From Methylobacterium planeticum (GTDB lineage: Bacteria; Pseudomonadota; Alphaproteobacteria; Rhizobiales; Beijerinckiaceae): a DNA stretch of 64,000 bases. Each line of letters opens with the position of its first letter. Position 1 is the stretch's first letter. The notes beneath the pieces were generated by a model. It made no database searches. It worked only from the letters and a program-made list of their open reading frames with translations, and had not been told where the DNA came from. Below are positions 1-7,214 of the stretch, in pieces. The position numbers and the translations under genes are program-made. The stretch spans positions 124,001-188,000 of the forward strand of contig NZ_VZZJ01000003.1 in assembly GCF_008806345.1 (NCBI RefSeq), written 5' to 3'.

Positions 1-770
1 CCGACGGATCACCCTCCAGCGTGGCCGACCTGCAGGCCGAGCAGCTGATCCTCTCGGCCCTCGCCCAGGCCTGCCCGGGCATCCCGGTCGTGGCCGAGGA
101 GACCTGCCACAACGTGCCGCCGGCCGACCTGTTCTTCCTGGTCGATCCCCTCGACGGCACGCGCGACTTCCTGGCCGGCAATCCGGAATACTCGGTCAAT
201 ATCGGGCTGGTGGAGGGCAACCGCCCGGTCGCGGCGGCCCTCGCGGCCCCCGGTGTCGCCCGGGTCTGGTTTGCCGGCACGAGCGCCTTCGAGGCGCCGA
301 TCCGGGCGGGCCGCGTCGAGGCCGCCCACCCCATCCATGCCCGCCAGGCGCCGCCCGCGGGCCTCGTCGCCCTGGTCAGCCGCCGGCACGGCGACAGCGA
401 GACCGAGGCCTGTCTCGCCGGCCTGCCGATCGAGTCGCGCCGCGGCGCGGCCTCGGCCCTGAAGTTCTGCCTGATCGCCTCCGGCGAGGCCGACATCTAC
501 GTGCGCTGCGGCCCGACCATGGAGTGGGATACCGCGGCGGGCGACCACGTACTGACGGTCGCGGGAGGCTGCGTCGTGGCACCGACCGGCCGGCCGATGG
601 TCTACGGGCGCCACGCCCTTTCCTACCGCAACGGCCCCTTCGCGGCGCTCGGCGACCCGGCCTACCTCGATCGCCTCGACCTGCCGGACCGGGGGCCGCT
701 GATGCGCCCGCAGGGCGAGGTGCTCGCGGAGTTGCACCCGGCCGTCAATCCGGAGCCGTCGCCTCGGTGA
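1..770 (+). CDS. cysQ: 3'(2'),5'-bisphosphate nucleotidase CysQ, 5'-truncated by window edge
   Basis: Mg-dependent phosphatase of the inositol monophosphatase fold; CysQ removes 3'-phosphoadenosine 5'-phosphate made during sulfate assimilation. The reading frame is open from base 3 with no start, and its first residues (DGSP, then ADLQAEQLIL) match the N-terminal part of the family, so only the first few dozen residues are missing. Metal-binding motifs are visible: the VAEE acidic pair, DPLDGT (about base 150) and the C-terminal WDTAAGDH. It ends in TGA at 768-770 and overlaps the 3' end of the convergent YHS gene by 26 bases. Another IMPase-family phosphatase is possible, but the motif set fits CysQ best. 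Confidence 0.88.
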   Translation, partial: DGSPSSVADLQAEQLILSALAQACPGIPVVAEETCHNVPPADLFFLVDPLDGTRDFLAGNPEYSVNIGLVEGNRPVAAALAAPGVARVWFAGTSAFEAPIRAGRVEAAHPIHARQAPPAGLVALVSRRHGDSETEACLAGLPIESRRGAASALKFCLIASGEADIYVRCGPTMEWDTAAGDHVLTVAGGCVVAPTGRPMVYGRHALSYRNGPFAALGDPAYLDRLDLPDRGPLMRPQGEVLAELHPAVNPEPSPR

Positions 771-1284
771 GGGTGCGCAGGTCCGGCCAGCGGGCCTCGG
801 CCCGCCCCGCGAGGTCCGGCCCGGCGAGCGCCCGCCGCTCCGGATCCCGGAACAGGTAGAGCCGCTCGCCGATCAGCGCGAACACGAGCGGGTCGGCATC
901 GACGAGCCGGCCCTCGACCATCCCGACCGGATCGTAGCCGCCGAGGCGCGGCGCGTAGGTCTCGGGATCGCGCCGGAAGGCTTCCCGGTTCGCCGCGCTG
1001 GCGAACCGCCAGACCCGCCCGCGCCACGACAGCTCGTAGGCGGCCCGGCCGGAGGTCGGCCCGCCGGGCAGGAAGTAGCTGACGGCGTCGAAGCCGCGCA
1101 GGGCCAGGAGATCGGCGGCGGGCAGCGTGTCGCGTCTGGCTCCGGGCCGAACGGCATCGGGCGGGCCCTGCGCCTCGGCGCGGGACGCCGACGGGAGCGG
1201 CCCAGGAGCGGTGCCGAGCACGAATCCGGCGAAGAGCGCGAGCGCGGGCGCCATCCGGATGCGTTGTCGAAGCGTTAACCACAT
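745..1284 (-). CDS. YHS domain-containing secreted protein
   Basis: A 179-residue protein with a hydrophobic N-terminal signal (MAPALALFAGFVLG) and a YHS-type domain. The block GFDAVSYF, followed about 20 residues later by YELSWRGRVWRFASAANREAF and YAPRLGGYDPVGM, is the usual signature of YHS proteins with a tryparedoxin-like signal. YHS domains are associated with metal binding, but no function is established for this subgroup. I chose the ATG at 1284; an internal ATG at 1254 would give a shorter signal peptide. The frame stays open to 1500, but that upstream part is Arg/Gly-rich and does not look coding. Its 3' end overlaps cysQ on the other strand. Confidence 0.8.
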   Translation of the reverse strand: MWLTLRQRIRMAPALALFAGFVLGTAPGPLPSASRAEAQGPPDAVRPGARRDTLPAADLLALRGFDAVSYFLPGGPTSGRAAYELSWRGRVWRFASAANREAFRRDPETYAPRLGGYDPVGMVEGRLVDADPLVFALIGERLYLFRDPERRALAGPDLAGRAEARWPDLRTLTEATAPD

Positions 1285-1538
1285 CTTGCGAAAGTCCGTG
1301 TCAGGCTCGCCGAATCGCCGTCGCGGCGGGGCCGGACCGGCGAGGCCGCCTTCGAGCGCACCGCCGGCCGCAATGCAATCCCGGGACCCCGCAGACCGCG
1401 CGGCTCGGGCCCGGGATGCGGTGTCCGGGAACCGGATGCCGCCGCCGCGCCGGGACGCGGCCCACACGTCGCCCGGGCGCAGGGCCCGGACGGACCGCAC
1501 GATCGCCTCGGAGAGCCCGACGCGGGCGAGGAGGAACG

Positions 1539-2174
1539 ATGTCGAGGATTCAAGGTCCCCACCACCGCGCCGCAGCCCGGCGCCGCACTGTCCCGGCCGC
1601 CCTTGCGGCCGTACTCGCCCTCGCGGCGATGCTCGCCTTCGGCGGCGTCGGCGCGACGCTGGCGCGCCCCGGCGACGATCCGGGCAACCCGGATTCGTTC
1701 CGGCCCTCGGAGATCGTCGATTCCGGCCACCGCTTCTTCGGCTCGGTCTCCCGCGGCCTCGCCCTCACGGTGCAGGAGGCAACCCGGCGCTGGGGCGAGC
1801 CCAACGGCTACATCCTGGGGCAGGAAGCCTCCGGCGCGATCGTGGGCGGCCTGCGCTACGGCGAGGGGACCCTCTACACGCGCAACGCCGGCCAGCGGCG
1901 CGTCTACTGGCAGGGGCCGACCCTCGGCTTCGACGTCGGCGGCGAGGGCGCCCGCACGATGATGCTCGTCTACAACCTGTCCGCGGTCGAGGATCTGTAC
2001 CGGCGCTTCGGCGGGGTCGACGGCTCGGCCTACCTCATCGGAGGCTTCGGCATGACGGCGGCGACCGCCGAGGGCATCGTCGTGGTGCCGATCCGGACCG
2101 GCGTGGGAGCGCGGCTCGGGATCAATATCGGCTACCTCAAATTCACCAGCCGCCCGACCTGGAACCCCTTCTGA
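1539..2174 (+). CDS. eipA: EipA family periplasmic protein (DUF1134)
   Basis: A 211-residue secreted protein of the DUF1134 family, the family of Brucella EipA, which is needed for envelope integrity. Residues about 15-43 form an Arg-led signal peptide with a long Ala/Leu core ending near ATLA. The mature part carries the conserved run with GYILGQEASGA, a GGLRYGEG turn and Gly-rich beta segments (LGFDVGGEGA), ending in WNPF as in the family. The ATG at 1539 has a GAGGA ribosome site just upstream, which decides the start over upstream in-frame codons. Likely role: periplasmic envelope maintenance, inferred from the family. Confidence 0.88.
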   Translation: MSRIQGPHHRAAARRRTVPAALAAVLALAAMLAFGGVGATLARPGDDPGNPDSFRPSEIVDSGHRFFGSVSRGLALTVQEATRRWGEPNGYILGQEASGAIVGGLRYGEGTLYTRNAGQRRVYWQGPTLGFDVGGEGARTMMLVYNLSAVEDLYRRFGGVDGSAYLIGGFGMTAATAEGIVVVPIRTGVGARLGINIGYLKFTSRPTWNPF

Positions 2175-2320
2175 GCCGGGCCGGCCCGGGCCGGCCGGGG
2201 CGCAAAATTTGCCCGCGAGCCCCGAAGATGGGCTAATGACGGGATCCGGCCGGAAGCGGTGCCGCGCGAGCGGACCCGTCCGGCCCCGTCCCGTCAGGCT
2301 CAACGGATGAGCGTGCCCGC

Positions 2321-3070
2321 GTGATCGAAACCTTCATGATCTTCGCCCTCGGCTTCCTGGCCGCGAGCCTGGTCGCCCTGTTGATCCTGCCGGCCGTGAA
2401 CAAGCGCGCGGCGCGGCTCGCCCGTCGGCGGGTGGAGGCGATGTTCCCGCTCTCGTACACGGAGATCGCGGCGGAGAAGGATTTCCTGCGCGCGCAGTTC
2501 GCCGTGCAGCAGCGCCGGCTCGAGCGGAAGGTCGAGGCGACGCTGGCCAAACGCCACGCCGACCTCGCCGAGATCGGCGCCCGCAGCATGGAGATCGCGG
2601 CACTCGCCCGCGACGTCGAGACGCGGGACGGGACGCTCGCCGAGCGCGCCCGCGAGACCGCCTTCGTGCAGGCGACCCTGGTGCGGGTCGAGGACGAGCT
2701 CGGCGTCGCCCGCGAGGAGGGCGTGGCGGGGCTCGCCACCCTTCGGGCGCTGGAGGAGGCGCACGGCGACATGCTCGAGACCCTGGTCACCACCCGCCGC
2801 GAGCGCGATGCCGCCCGGCTCTCCGTCAGCGCGACGGAGCCCGTCGCCCTCTCCGCGCAGCACGCGTCCCTGGTGGCCGAGCGCGAGGCCCTGCGCGCCA
2901 GCCTCGCGGCCGCCGAGGACGCGCTCGCCCAGGCGCTGACGAACCGGGGCGAGGATCTGCATCGCGAGAACGCCGAGCTGCGCCACCGCATCACCGAGGT
3001 CGCGGACGCGCTGACCCGGCGCGAGCGCCTGCCCGCCGTCGATGCCTACGCGCTCCAGGCGAGGAACTGA
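2321..3070 (+). CDS. Membrane-anchored coiled-coil protein of unknown function
   Basis: A 249-residue protein starting at GTG 2321. Residues 5-25 are one transmembrane helix, followed by a basic stretch (NKRAARLARRR) that suggests the rest is cytoplasmic. From about residue 55 to the end the chain is Ala/Glu/Arg/Leu-rich with heptad character, as expected for a long coiled coil, and it contains no Cys or catalytic motif. Similar single-TM coiled-coil proteins occur in Rhizobiales without an assigned role. It lies between eipA and a small secreted protein, so an envelope-associated role is plausible but only inferred. Confidence 0.75.
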   Translation: MIETFMIFALGFLAASLVALLILPAVNKRAARLARRRVEAMFPLSYTEIAAEKDFLRAQFAVQQRRLERKVEATLAKRHADLAEIGARSMEIAALARDVETRDGTLAERARETAFVQATLVRVEDELGVAREEGVAGLATLRALEEAHGDMLETLVTTRRERDAARLSVSATEPVALSAQHASLVAEREALRASLAAAEDALAQALTNRGEDLHRENAELRHRITEVADALTRRERLPAVDAYALQARN

Positions 3071-3235
3071 GGAACCGCGCGCCGCCGATCGGAAACCGCC
3101 CGGGATGGGCCCGCGCCGCGGACGCGTTCGAATCGCGCGTTCACCGCACCCTCACGTCCGGTATGCCTTGTTTCGACCACGCAAAGGCATCATCCGGGCA
3201 CCATTCTCCCTTCACAGAAGACGGAACGACACTCC

Positions 3236-3508
3236 ATGGCTCTGAAGCTGACGTCCCTTGGCCTTGCGCTCGGCATCGCCGCGTCGCTCGCTGCCCCGGC
3301 CTTCGCCGACCCGGCGCCCCAGACCAAGCGGGGCAACGAGACCCTGAAGAAGTACTGCACGGGCGATTACCTCACCTATTGCGGTAACCTCTCGCCCGAC
3401 GATCCGGCCATGGATGCGTGCTTCGAGAAGAACTGGCAGAAGCTCTCCGAGAATTGCCGCCGGGCGATCGACGCCTACCAGGCGACTCCGGGCCGCAAGA
3501 AGGGCTGA
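3236..3508 (+). CDS. Small secreted cysteine-rich protein
   Basis: A 90-residue protein with a clear signal peptide (residues 1-24, cleavage after AFA). The mature domain has four cysteines in the pattern YC-x7-C, then MDACFEKNW and ENCRRAI. This resembles one unit of the cysteine-rich repeat seen in Golgi apparatus protein 1 and in many small alphaproteobacterial periplasmic proteins, where paired disulfides are expected. The C-terminus is basic (GRKKG). No function is known. The ATG at 3236 directly precedes the signal sequence. Confidence 0.8.
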   Translation: MALKLTSLGLALGIAASLAAPAFADPAPQTKRGNETLKKYCTGDYLTYCGNLSPDDPAMDACFEKNWQKLSENCRRAIDAYQATPGRKKG

Positions 3509-3632
3509 GGAGGACGCATCGCGGCGGGTGCGCAGCTTGGCTGTTGCGCGCCTGCGCTCGCCTCGGCTATCGGCAGTCGCTAAGGTGGAGCGCCCGTCAC
3601 GGGCACCCCGAATGCGTGCCGGACCCGCGTCG

Positions 3633-3977
3633 ATGCAGCTTTCCCGATCCCTGAAGCTCCTCGCCGCGGCCGGCCTCGTCGCTCTGGCGGTCTCGGCCTG
3701 CGGGCGGCGCGGCTCCCTCGAGCCGCCCGACGCCCGCGCCGACGCGGCCCCGCGGGCGGGAACCTCCTCGCCCGCGAGCGCGCGCTCCCTGCCGAGCAGC
3801 GTCGGCCTCGGTCTCGGTGCGCCGACGCCGGACCCGGCCGCCGTCCAGGCCGGCGACGAGCTGCCCCTCTCGGCCATCCCGCCCTCCGGCACCGACGCGC
3901 CGGTGCAGACCGAGCGCGGGGCCAAGCGCGGCTACACCGTGCCGAAGAAGCCCTTCCTCCTCGATCCGATCCTGTAG
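3633..3977 (+). CDS. lptM: LptM-like small lipoprotein upstream of lysA
   Basis: A short lipoprotein with signal peptide MQLSRSLKLLAAAGL and lipobox VSAC (residues 20-23), followed directly by GRRGSLE. The CGRRG-x-L-x-P start of the mature chain and the position just before lysA are typical of the LptM/YifL family, which assists assembly of the LptD-LptE lipopolysaccharide translocon. The rest is Pro/Ala-rich and disordered, ending in KPFLLDPIL, which recurs in alphaproteobacterial members. An ATG at 3612 is the alternative start; 3633 gives a normal signal-peptide length. It ends 18 bases before lysA, so the two are probably cotranscribed. Confidence 0.82.
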   Translation: MQLSRSLKLLAAAGLVALAVSACGRRGSLEPPDARADAAPRAGTSSPASARSLPSSVGLGLGAPTPDPAAVQAGDELPLSAIPPSGTDAPVQTERGAKRGYTVPKKPFLLDPIL

Positions 3978-3995
3978 GGCGCCAGCCGTCAGCCG

Positions 3996-5264
3996 ATGCA
4001 CCATTTCCAATACCGCGACGGCCGCCTGCACGCCGAGGACGTCGACCTGACGCGCCTCGCCGACGAGGTCGGCACGCCGTTCTACTGCTACTCCACCGCC
4101 ACCCTCGAGCGGCATTACCGCGTCTTCGCCGAGGCCTTCGCGGGGGACGAGGCCCTCGTGTGCTTCGCCATGAAGGCGAACGCGAACCAGGCGGTGCTGC
4201 GCACCCTCGCGCGCCAGGGCGCCGGCATGGACATCGTCTCGGAGGGCGAGTTGCGGCGCGCCCTCGCGGCGGGCGTCGCGGCGCAGCGCATCGTCTTCTC
4301 AGGGGTCGGCAAGACCCGCGAGGAGATGGCCGCCGCGCTGAAGGCCGGGATCTTCTGCTTCAACGTCGAGAGCGAGCCCGAGCTCGTCGTGCTGTCGGAG
4401 GTGGCGCAGAGCCTCGGGCTGGTCGCCCCCGTCTCGATCCGGGTCAACCCGGACGTCGATGCCGGCACCCATGCCAAGATCTCGACCGGCAAGTACGAGA
4501 ACAAGTTCGGCATCCCGATCACCCGGGCACCCGCCGTCTACGCGCAGGCCGCCACCCTGCCGGGCCTCAAGGTCTCGGGGGTCGACATGCATATCGGCAG
4601 CCAGATCACGGACCTCGCGCCCTTCGACAGCGCCGCTCGGCTGCTCGCCGGCCTCGCCCGCGACCTCCTGGCGGAGGGGCATGAGCTCCACCACATCGAT
4701 TTCGGCGGCGGCCTCGGCATTCCCTATCGGGACGACAACGCGCCCCCGCCCGACCCGGTGGCGCTCGCCGCCGTGCTGCGCCCGCATTTCCGGCCCCTGA
4801 ACCTGCGGCCGGTCTTCGAGATCGGCCGGATGATCGCCGGCAATGCCGGCATCCTCGTCACCCGGGTGATCTTCGTGAAGCACTCGGAGGGGCGCACCTT
4901 CGTGATCGTCGACGGGGCGATGAACGACCTGATCCGCCCGACGCTGTACGAGGCCTATCACGGCCTGCGCCCGGTGGCGGAGCCCGGCGCGGAGACCCCC
5001 CGCATCGTCGCGGACGTGGTCGGGCCGGTCTGCGAGACCGGCGACTACCTGGCGCTCAACCGCGAAATGCCGGAGGTCGCGCCCGGCGACCTCATCGCGG
5101 TGATGACGGCGGGCGCCTACGGCGCGGTCCAGGCCGGCACCTACAACACCCGCCGCCTCGTGCCCGAGGTGCTGGTGCGCGGCAGCGATGCGGCGGTGGT
5201 GCGCCCGCGCCAGACCTACGAGGAGCTGATCGGCCTCGACCGGGTGCCCGCCTGGCTCGACTAG
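3996..5264 (+). CDS. lysA: Diaminopimelate decarboxylase
   Basis: A 422-residue PLP enzyme that decarboxylates meso-diaminopimelate to L-lysine, the last step of lysine synthesis. The fold-type III alanine-racemase barrel carries the PLP lysine in CFAMKANAN (Lys60). Other family blocks are HIGSQI, DFGGGLGIPY, the Glu-Ile-Gly-Arg substrate segment and GPVCETGD, with the active-site Cys supplied across the dimer. Length is normal. It follows the LptM-like gene by 18 bases, the common alphaproteobacterial arrangement. Confidence 0.96.
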   Translation: MHHFQYRDGRLHAEDVDLTRLADEVGTPFYCYSTATLERHYRVFAEAFAGDEALVCFAMKANANQAVLRTLARQGAGMDIVSEGELRRALAAGVAAQRIVFSGVGKTREEMAAALKAGIFCFNVESEPELVVLSEVAQSLGLVAPVSIRVNPDVDAGTHAKISTGKYENKFGIPITRAPAVYAQAATLPGLKVSGVDMHIGSQITDLAPFDSAARLLAGLARDLLAEGHELHHIDFGGGLGIPYRDDNAPPPDPVALAAVLRPHFRPLNLRPVFEIGRMIAGNAGILVTRVIFVKHSEGRTFVIVDGAMNDLIRPTLYEAYHGLRPVAEPGAETPRIVADVVGPVCETGDYLALNREMPEVAPGDLIAVMTAGAYGAVQAGTYNTRRLVPEVLVRGSDAAVVRPRQTYEELIGLDRVPAWLD

Positions 5265-5449
5265 CCGCCGGCGGCAGTGCCCGCGAGCGCGGCGCCGGGC
5301 CTGTCGTGGCTGCCCGGGCGCTCGACGCGGGTCCGGCTCGCCGCGTGGCGACCGACGATCTCGACCGCGCGGCCCTGGTGGCGGAACCTCGGGACGACCC
5401 GGTCGGGGGCGTTCACCGCGGTCAGGTCCCGGAACTGGGCCTTCGTCAC
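5261..5449 (-). CDS. Candidate small protein of 62 residues, unrecognised
   Basis: A short minus-strand frame from GTG 5449 to a TAG overlapping the lysA stop. Its third codon positions are almost all G or C, as in neighbouring genes, and its first 45 residues (starting MTKAQFRDLTAVNA) have an ordinary amino-acid mix, unlike most spurious GC-rich frames here. I do not recognise a family. The tail is Ala/Gly-rich. It lies in the roughly 290-base gap between lysA and the threonine aldolase gene, which is otherwise empty. It could also be the remnant of a longer gene. Confidence 0.3.
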   Translation of the reverse strand: MTKAQFRDLTAVNAPDRVVPRFRHQGRAVEIVGRHAASRTRVERPGSHDRPGAALAGTAAGG

Positions 5450-5552
5450 CCTGTCGTTCCGGAGGGGCCTTGCGCCCGATGGGCCGCGCCGGTCGTCCGG
5501 AGCAAGCAGCCCGCCGCGCGGGGCACCCGCGCGCTCGGGGAGGCCCGATCCT

Positions 5553-6599
5553 TCAGGCCCCCCGGTGATGGGCGCCCGCGCGCAGGTCCCGGACCAGGGC
5601 CGCGATCCGGGCCGGGTCCGCATCCCAGGCGAACATGAAGCGGGCGCCCCCGCCGATGAAGGTGTAGAAGCGCCAGCCCCGCTCCCTCAGGGCCTCCATC
5701 CGCTCCGGCGGCATGCGCAGGAAGACACCGTTCGCCTCGACCGGGAACATCAGCTCCACCCCGGGGAGTTCCGCGATCGCCGCCGCGAAGCCCCGCGCGC
5801 AGGCGTTCGCGTTCCGGGCATGGGTGAGCCAGGCCCCGGTCTCGAGCATCCCCACCCAGGGCGCCGCGAGGAACCGCATCTTGGAGGCGAGCTGACCGGC
5901 CTGCTTGCAGCGATAGCCGAAATCCTCCGCGAGCCCGGCATCGAAGAACAGCACCGCCTCGCCCGCATGCATGCCGTTCTTGGTGCCGCCGAAGCAGAGC
6001 ACGTCGATGCCGGCCTGCCACGTCATCTCGGCCGGGCTGCAGCCGAGGCTCGCGCAGGCATTGGCGAAGCGGGCCCCGTCCATGTGGAGGCTGAGGCCGA
6101 GTTCCCGGCACACGGCCGAGACCGCCCTGATCTCCGCGAGGCCGTAGACCTGCCCCGTCTCGGTCGGCTGGGTGATCGTCACCACGCGGGGCTTCGGGAA
6201 GTGGATGTCGGTGCGGTTCGTCGCGGTGGCGCGGATCGCCTCCGGCGTCAGCTTGCCGCTCGCCGTGCGCACCGTGAGGAGCTTCGAGCCGTTGGAGAAG
6301 AACTCCGGCGCGCCGCACTCGTCCGTCTCCACATGGGCGGACTCGGCGCAGATGACGCTGTGGTAGGACTGGCAGAGGGACGCGAGCGCCAGGGAATTCG
6401 CGGCCGTGCCGTTGAAGGCGAAGAACACCTGGCAGGGCGTCTCGAACAGGCTCCGGAAGGCGTCCGCGGCGCGGATCGTCCAGGCATCCTCGCCGTAGGC
6501 CGCGGCGTGGCCGCGATTGGCCTCTTCCATCGCCGCCCAGGCTTCGGGACAGATGCCGGAATAGTTGTCGCTCGCGAATTGCTGCGCGTCGTCACTCAT
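5553..6599 (-). CDS. ltaE: Low-specificity L-threonine aldolase
   Basis: A 348-residue fold-type I PLP enzyme cleaving L-threonine/allo-threonine to glycine and acetaldehyde. Family signatures: FASDNYSGICPE at the N-terminus, the FNGTAAN PLP-phosphate loop, HMDGARFANA holding the PLP Asp, and FGGTKNGMHAGE with the Schiff-base lysine (about residue 207). The start at ATG 6599 has GAGGGA a few bases upstream; a GTG at 6608 would add three residues. In a methylotroph, glycine metabolism links to the serine cycle, though no other serine-cycle gene is nearby. Confidence 0.92.
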   Translation of the reverse strand: MSDDAQQFASDNYSGICPEAWAAMEEANRGHAAAYGEDAWTIRAADAFRSLFETPCQVFFAFNGTAANSLALASLCQSYHSVICAESAHVETDECGAPEFFSNGSKLLTVRTASGKLTPEAIRATATNRTDIHFPKPRVVTITQPTETGQVYGLAEIRAVSAVCRELGLSLHMDGARFANACASLGCSPAEMTWQAGIDVLCFGGTKNGMHAGEAVLFFDAGLAEDFGYRCKQAGQLASKMRFLAAPWVGMLETGAWLTHARNANACARGFAAAIAELPGVELMFPVEANGVFLRMPPERMEALRERGWRFYTFIGGGARFMFAWDADPARIAALVRDLRAGAHHRGA

Positions 6600-6708
6600 G
6601 CGCGTCACGTCCCTCGCCCGACCCCGGCCAACCGTTGCGTGATCCGCGTCGGGCAGCGAGCCTACAGCCCCGAGCCGATCCGTCGAGATGCCGGCCGATG
6701 CGGTGCAC

Positions 6709-6939
6709 CTAGTCCGCGACTGTGCTGTCCTCGTCCATCCGCAGGGTCCAGGCGATGTGTCCGTCGGGATCGACGAGCCAAGCGAGGTTCGTGCCGGCCG
6801 TGAGGAGGTGCTGCGAGCGCGTCAGCGCCACCGCGATGGCGTCGCGCAGGCTCGGCGCCTCGATCGGATCGTTGCAGACGGGCAGCCGCACGACACCGCT
6901 CTCCTCTCGCCACGCGACGCGCAGATGGTAGGTCGGCAT
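6709..6939 (-). CDS. Conserved-looking small protein of 76 residues
   Basis: A compact protein starting MPTYHLRVAW and ending WTLRMDEDSTVAD. The chain alternates beta-like stretches (HLRVAW, GVVRLPV, LAWLVD, HIAWTLRM) with one helix (SLRDAIAVALTRSQ), so it looks like a small folded alpha/beta domain. No signal peptide, membrane helix or cysteine pair is present; it has a single cysteine. The frame is open upstream to 7029, but that part is Arg-rich and the ATG at 6939 is the natural start. Function unknown. Confidence 0.6.
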   Translation of the reverse strand: MPTYHLRVAWREESGVVRLPVCNDPIEAPSLRDAIAVALTRSQHLLTAGTNLAWLVDPDGHIAWTLRMDEDSTVAD

Positions 6940-7214
6940 GGTCCTGGCTCGCGTCGTTTGCGGCGCGCGGCGACTCGGTTGCCGGCGCAACCAATCCGGT
7001 AACGCTTCGACTCGGGTTTGAACAGCCATGGTGTTTCCGGTTGCGCCTCGACCTGGGCGGATTTGACCCGCTGGCCCGGCTTGATCACCATGCTAGCCTA
7101 ACAAACCGTGCATGCGGGCCCCCAGGGGCAAATCTGCGGTTGTGCAGGCACGCGATGCTTCTCCACGGTACGCTCTTCCGATCGGCGCGAACGGGGCACG
7201 GGACGACGACAGGC

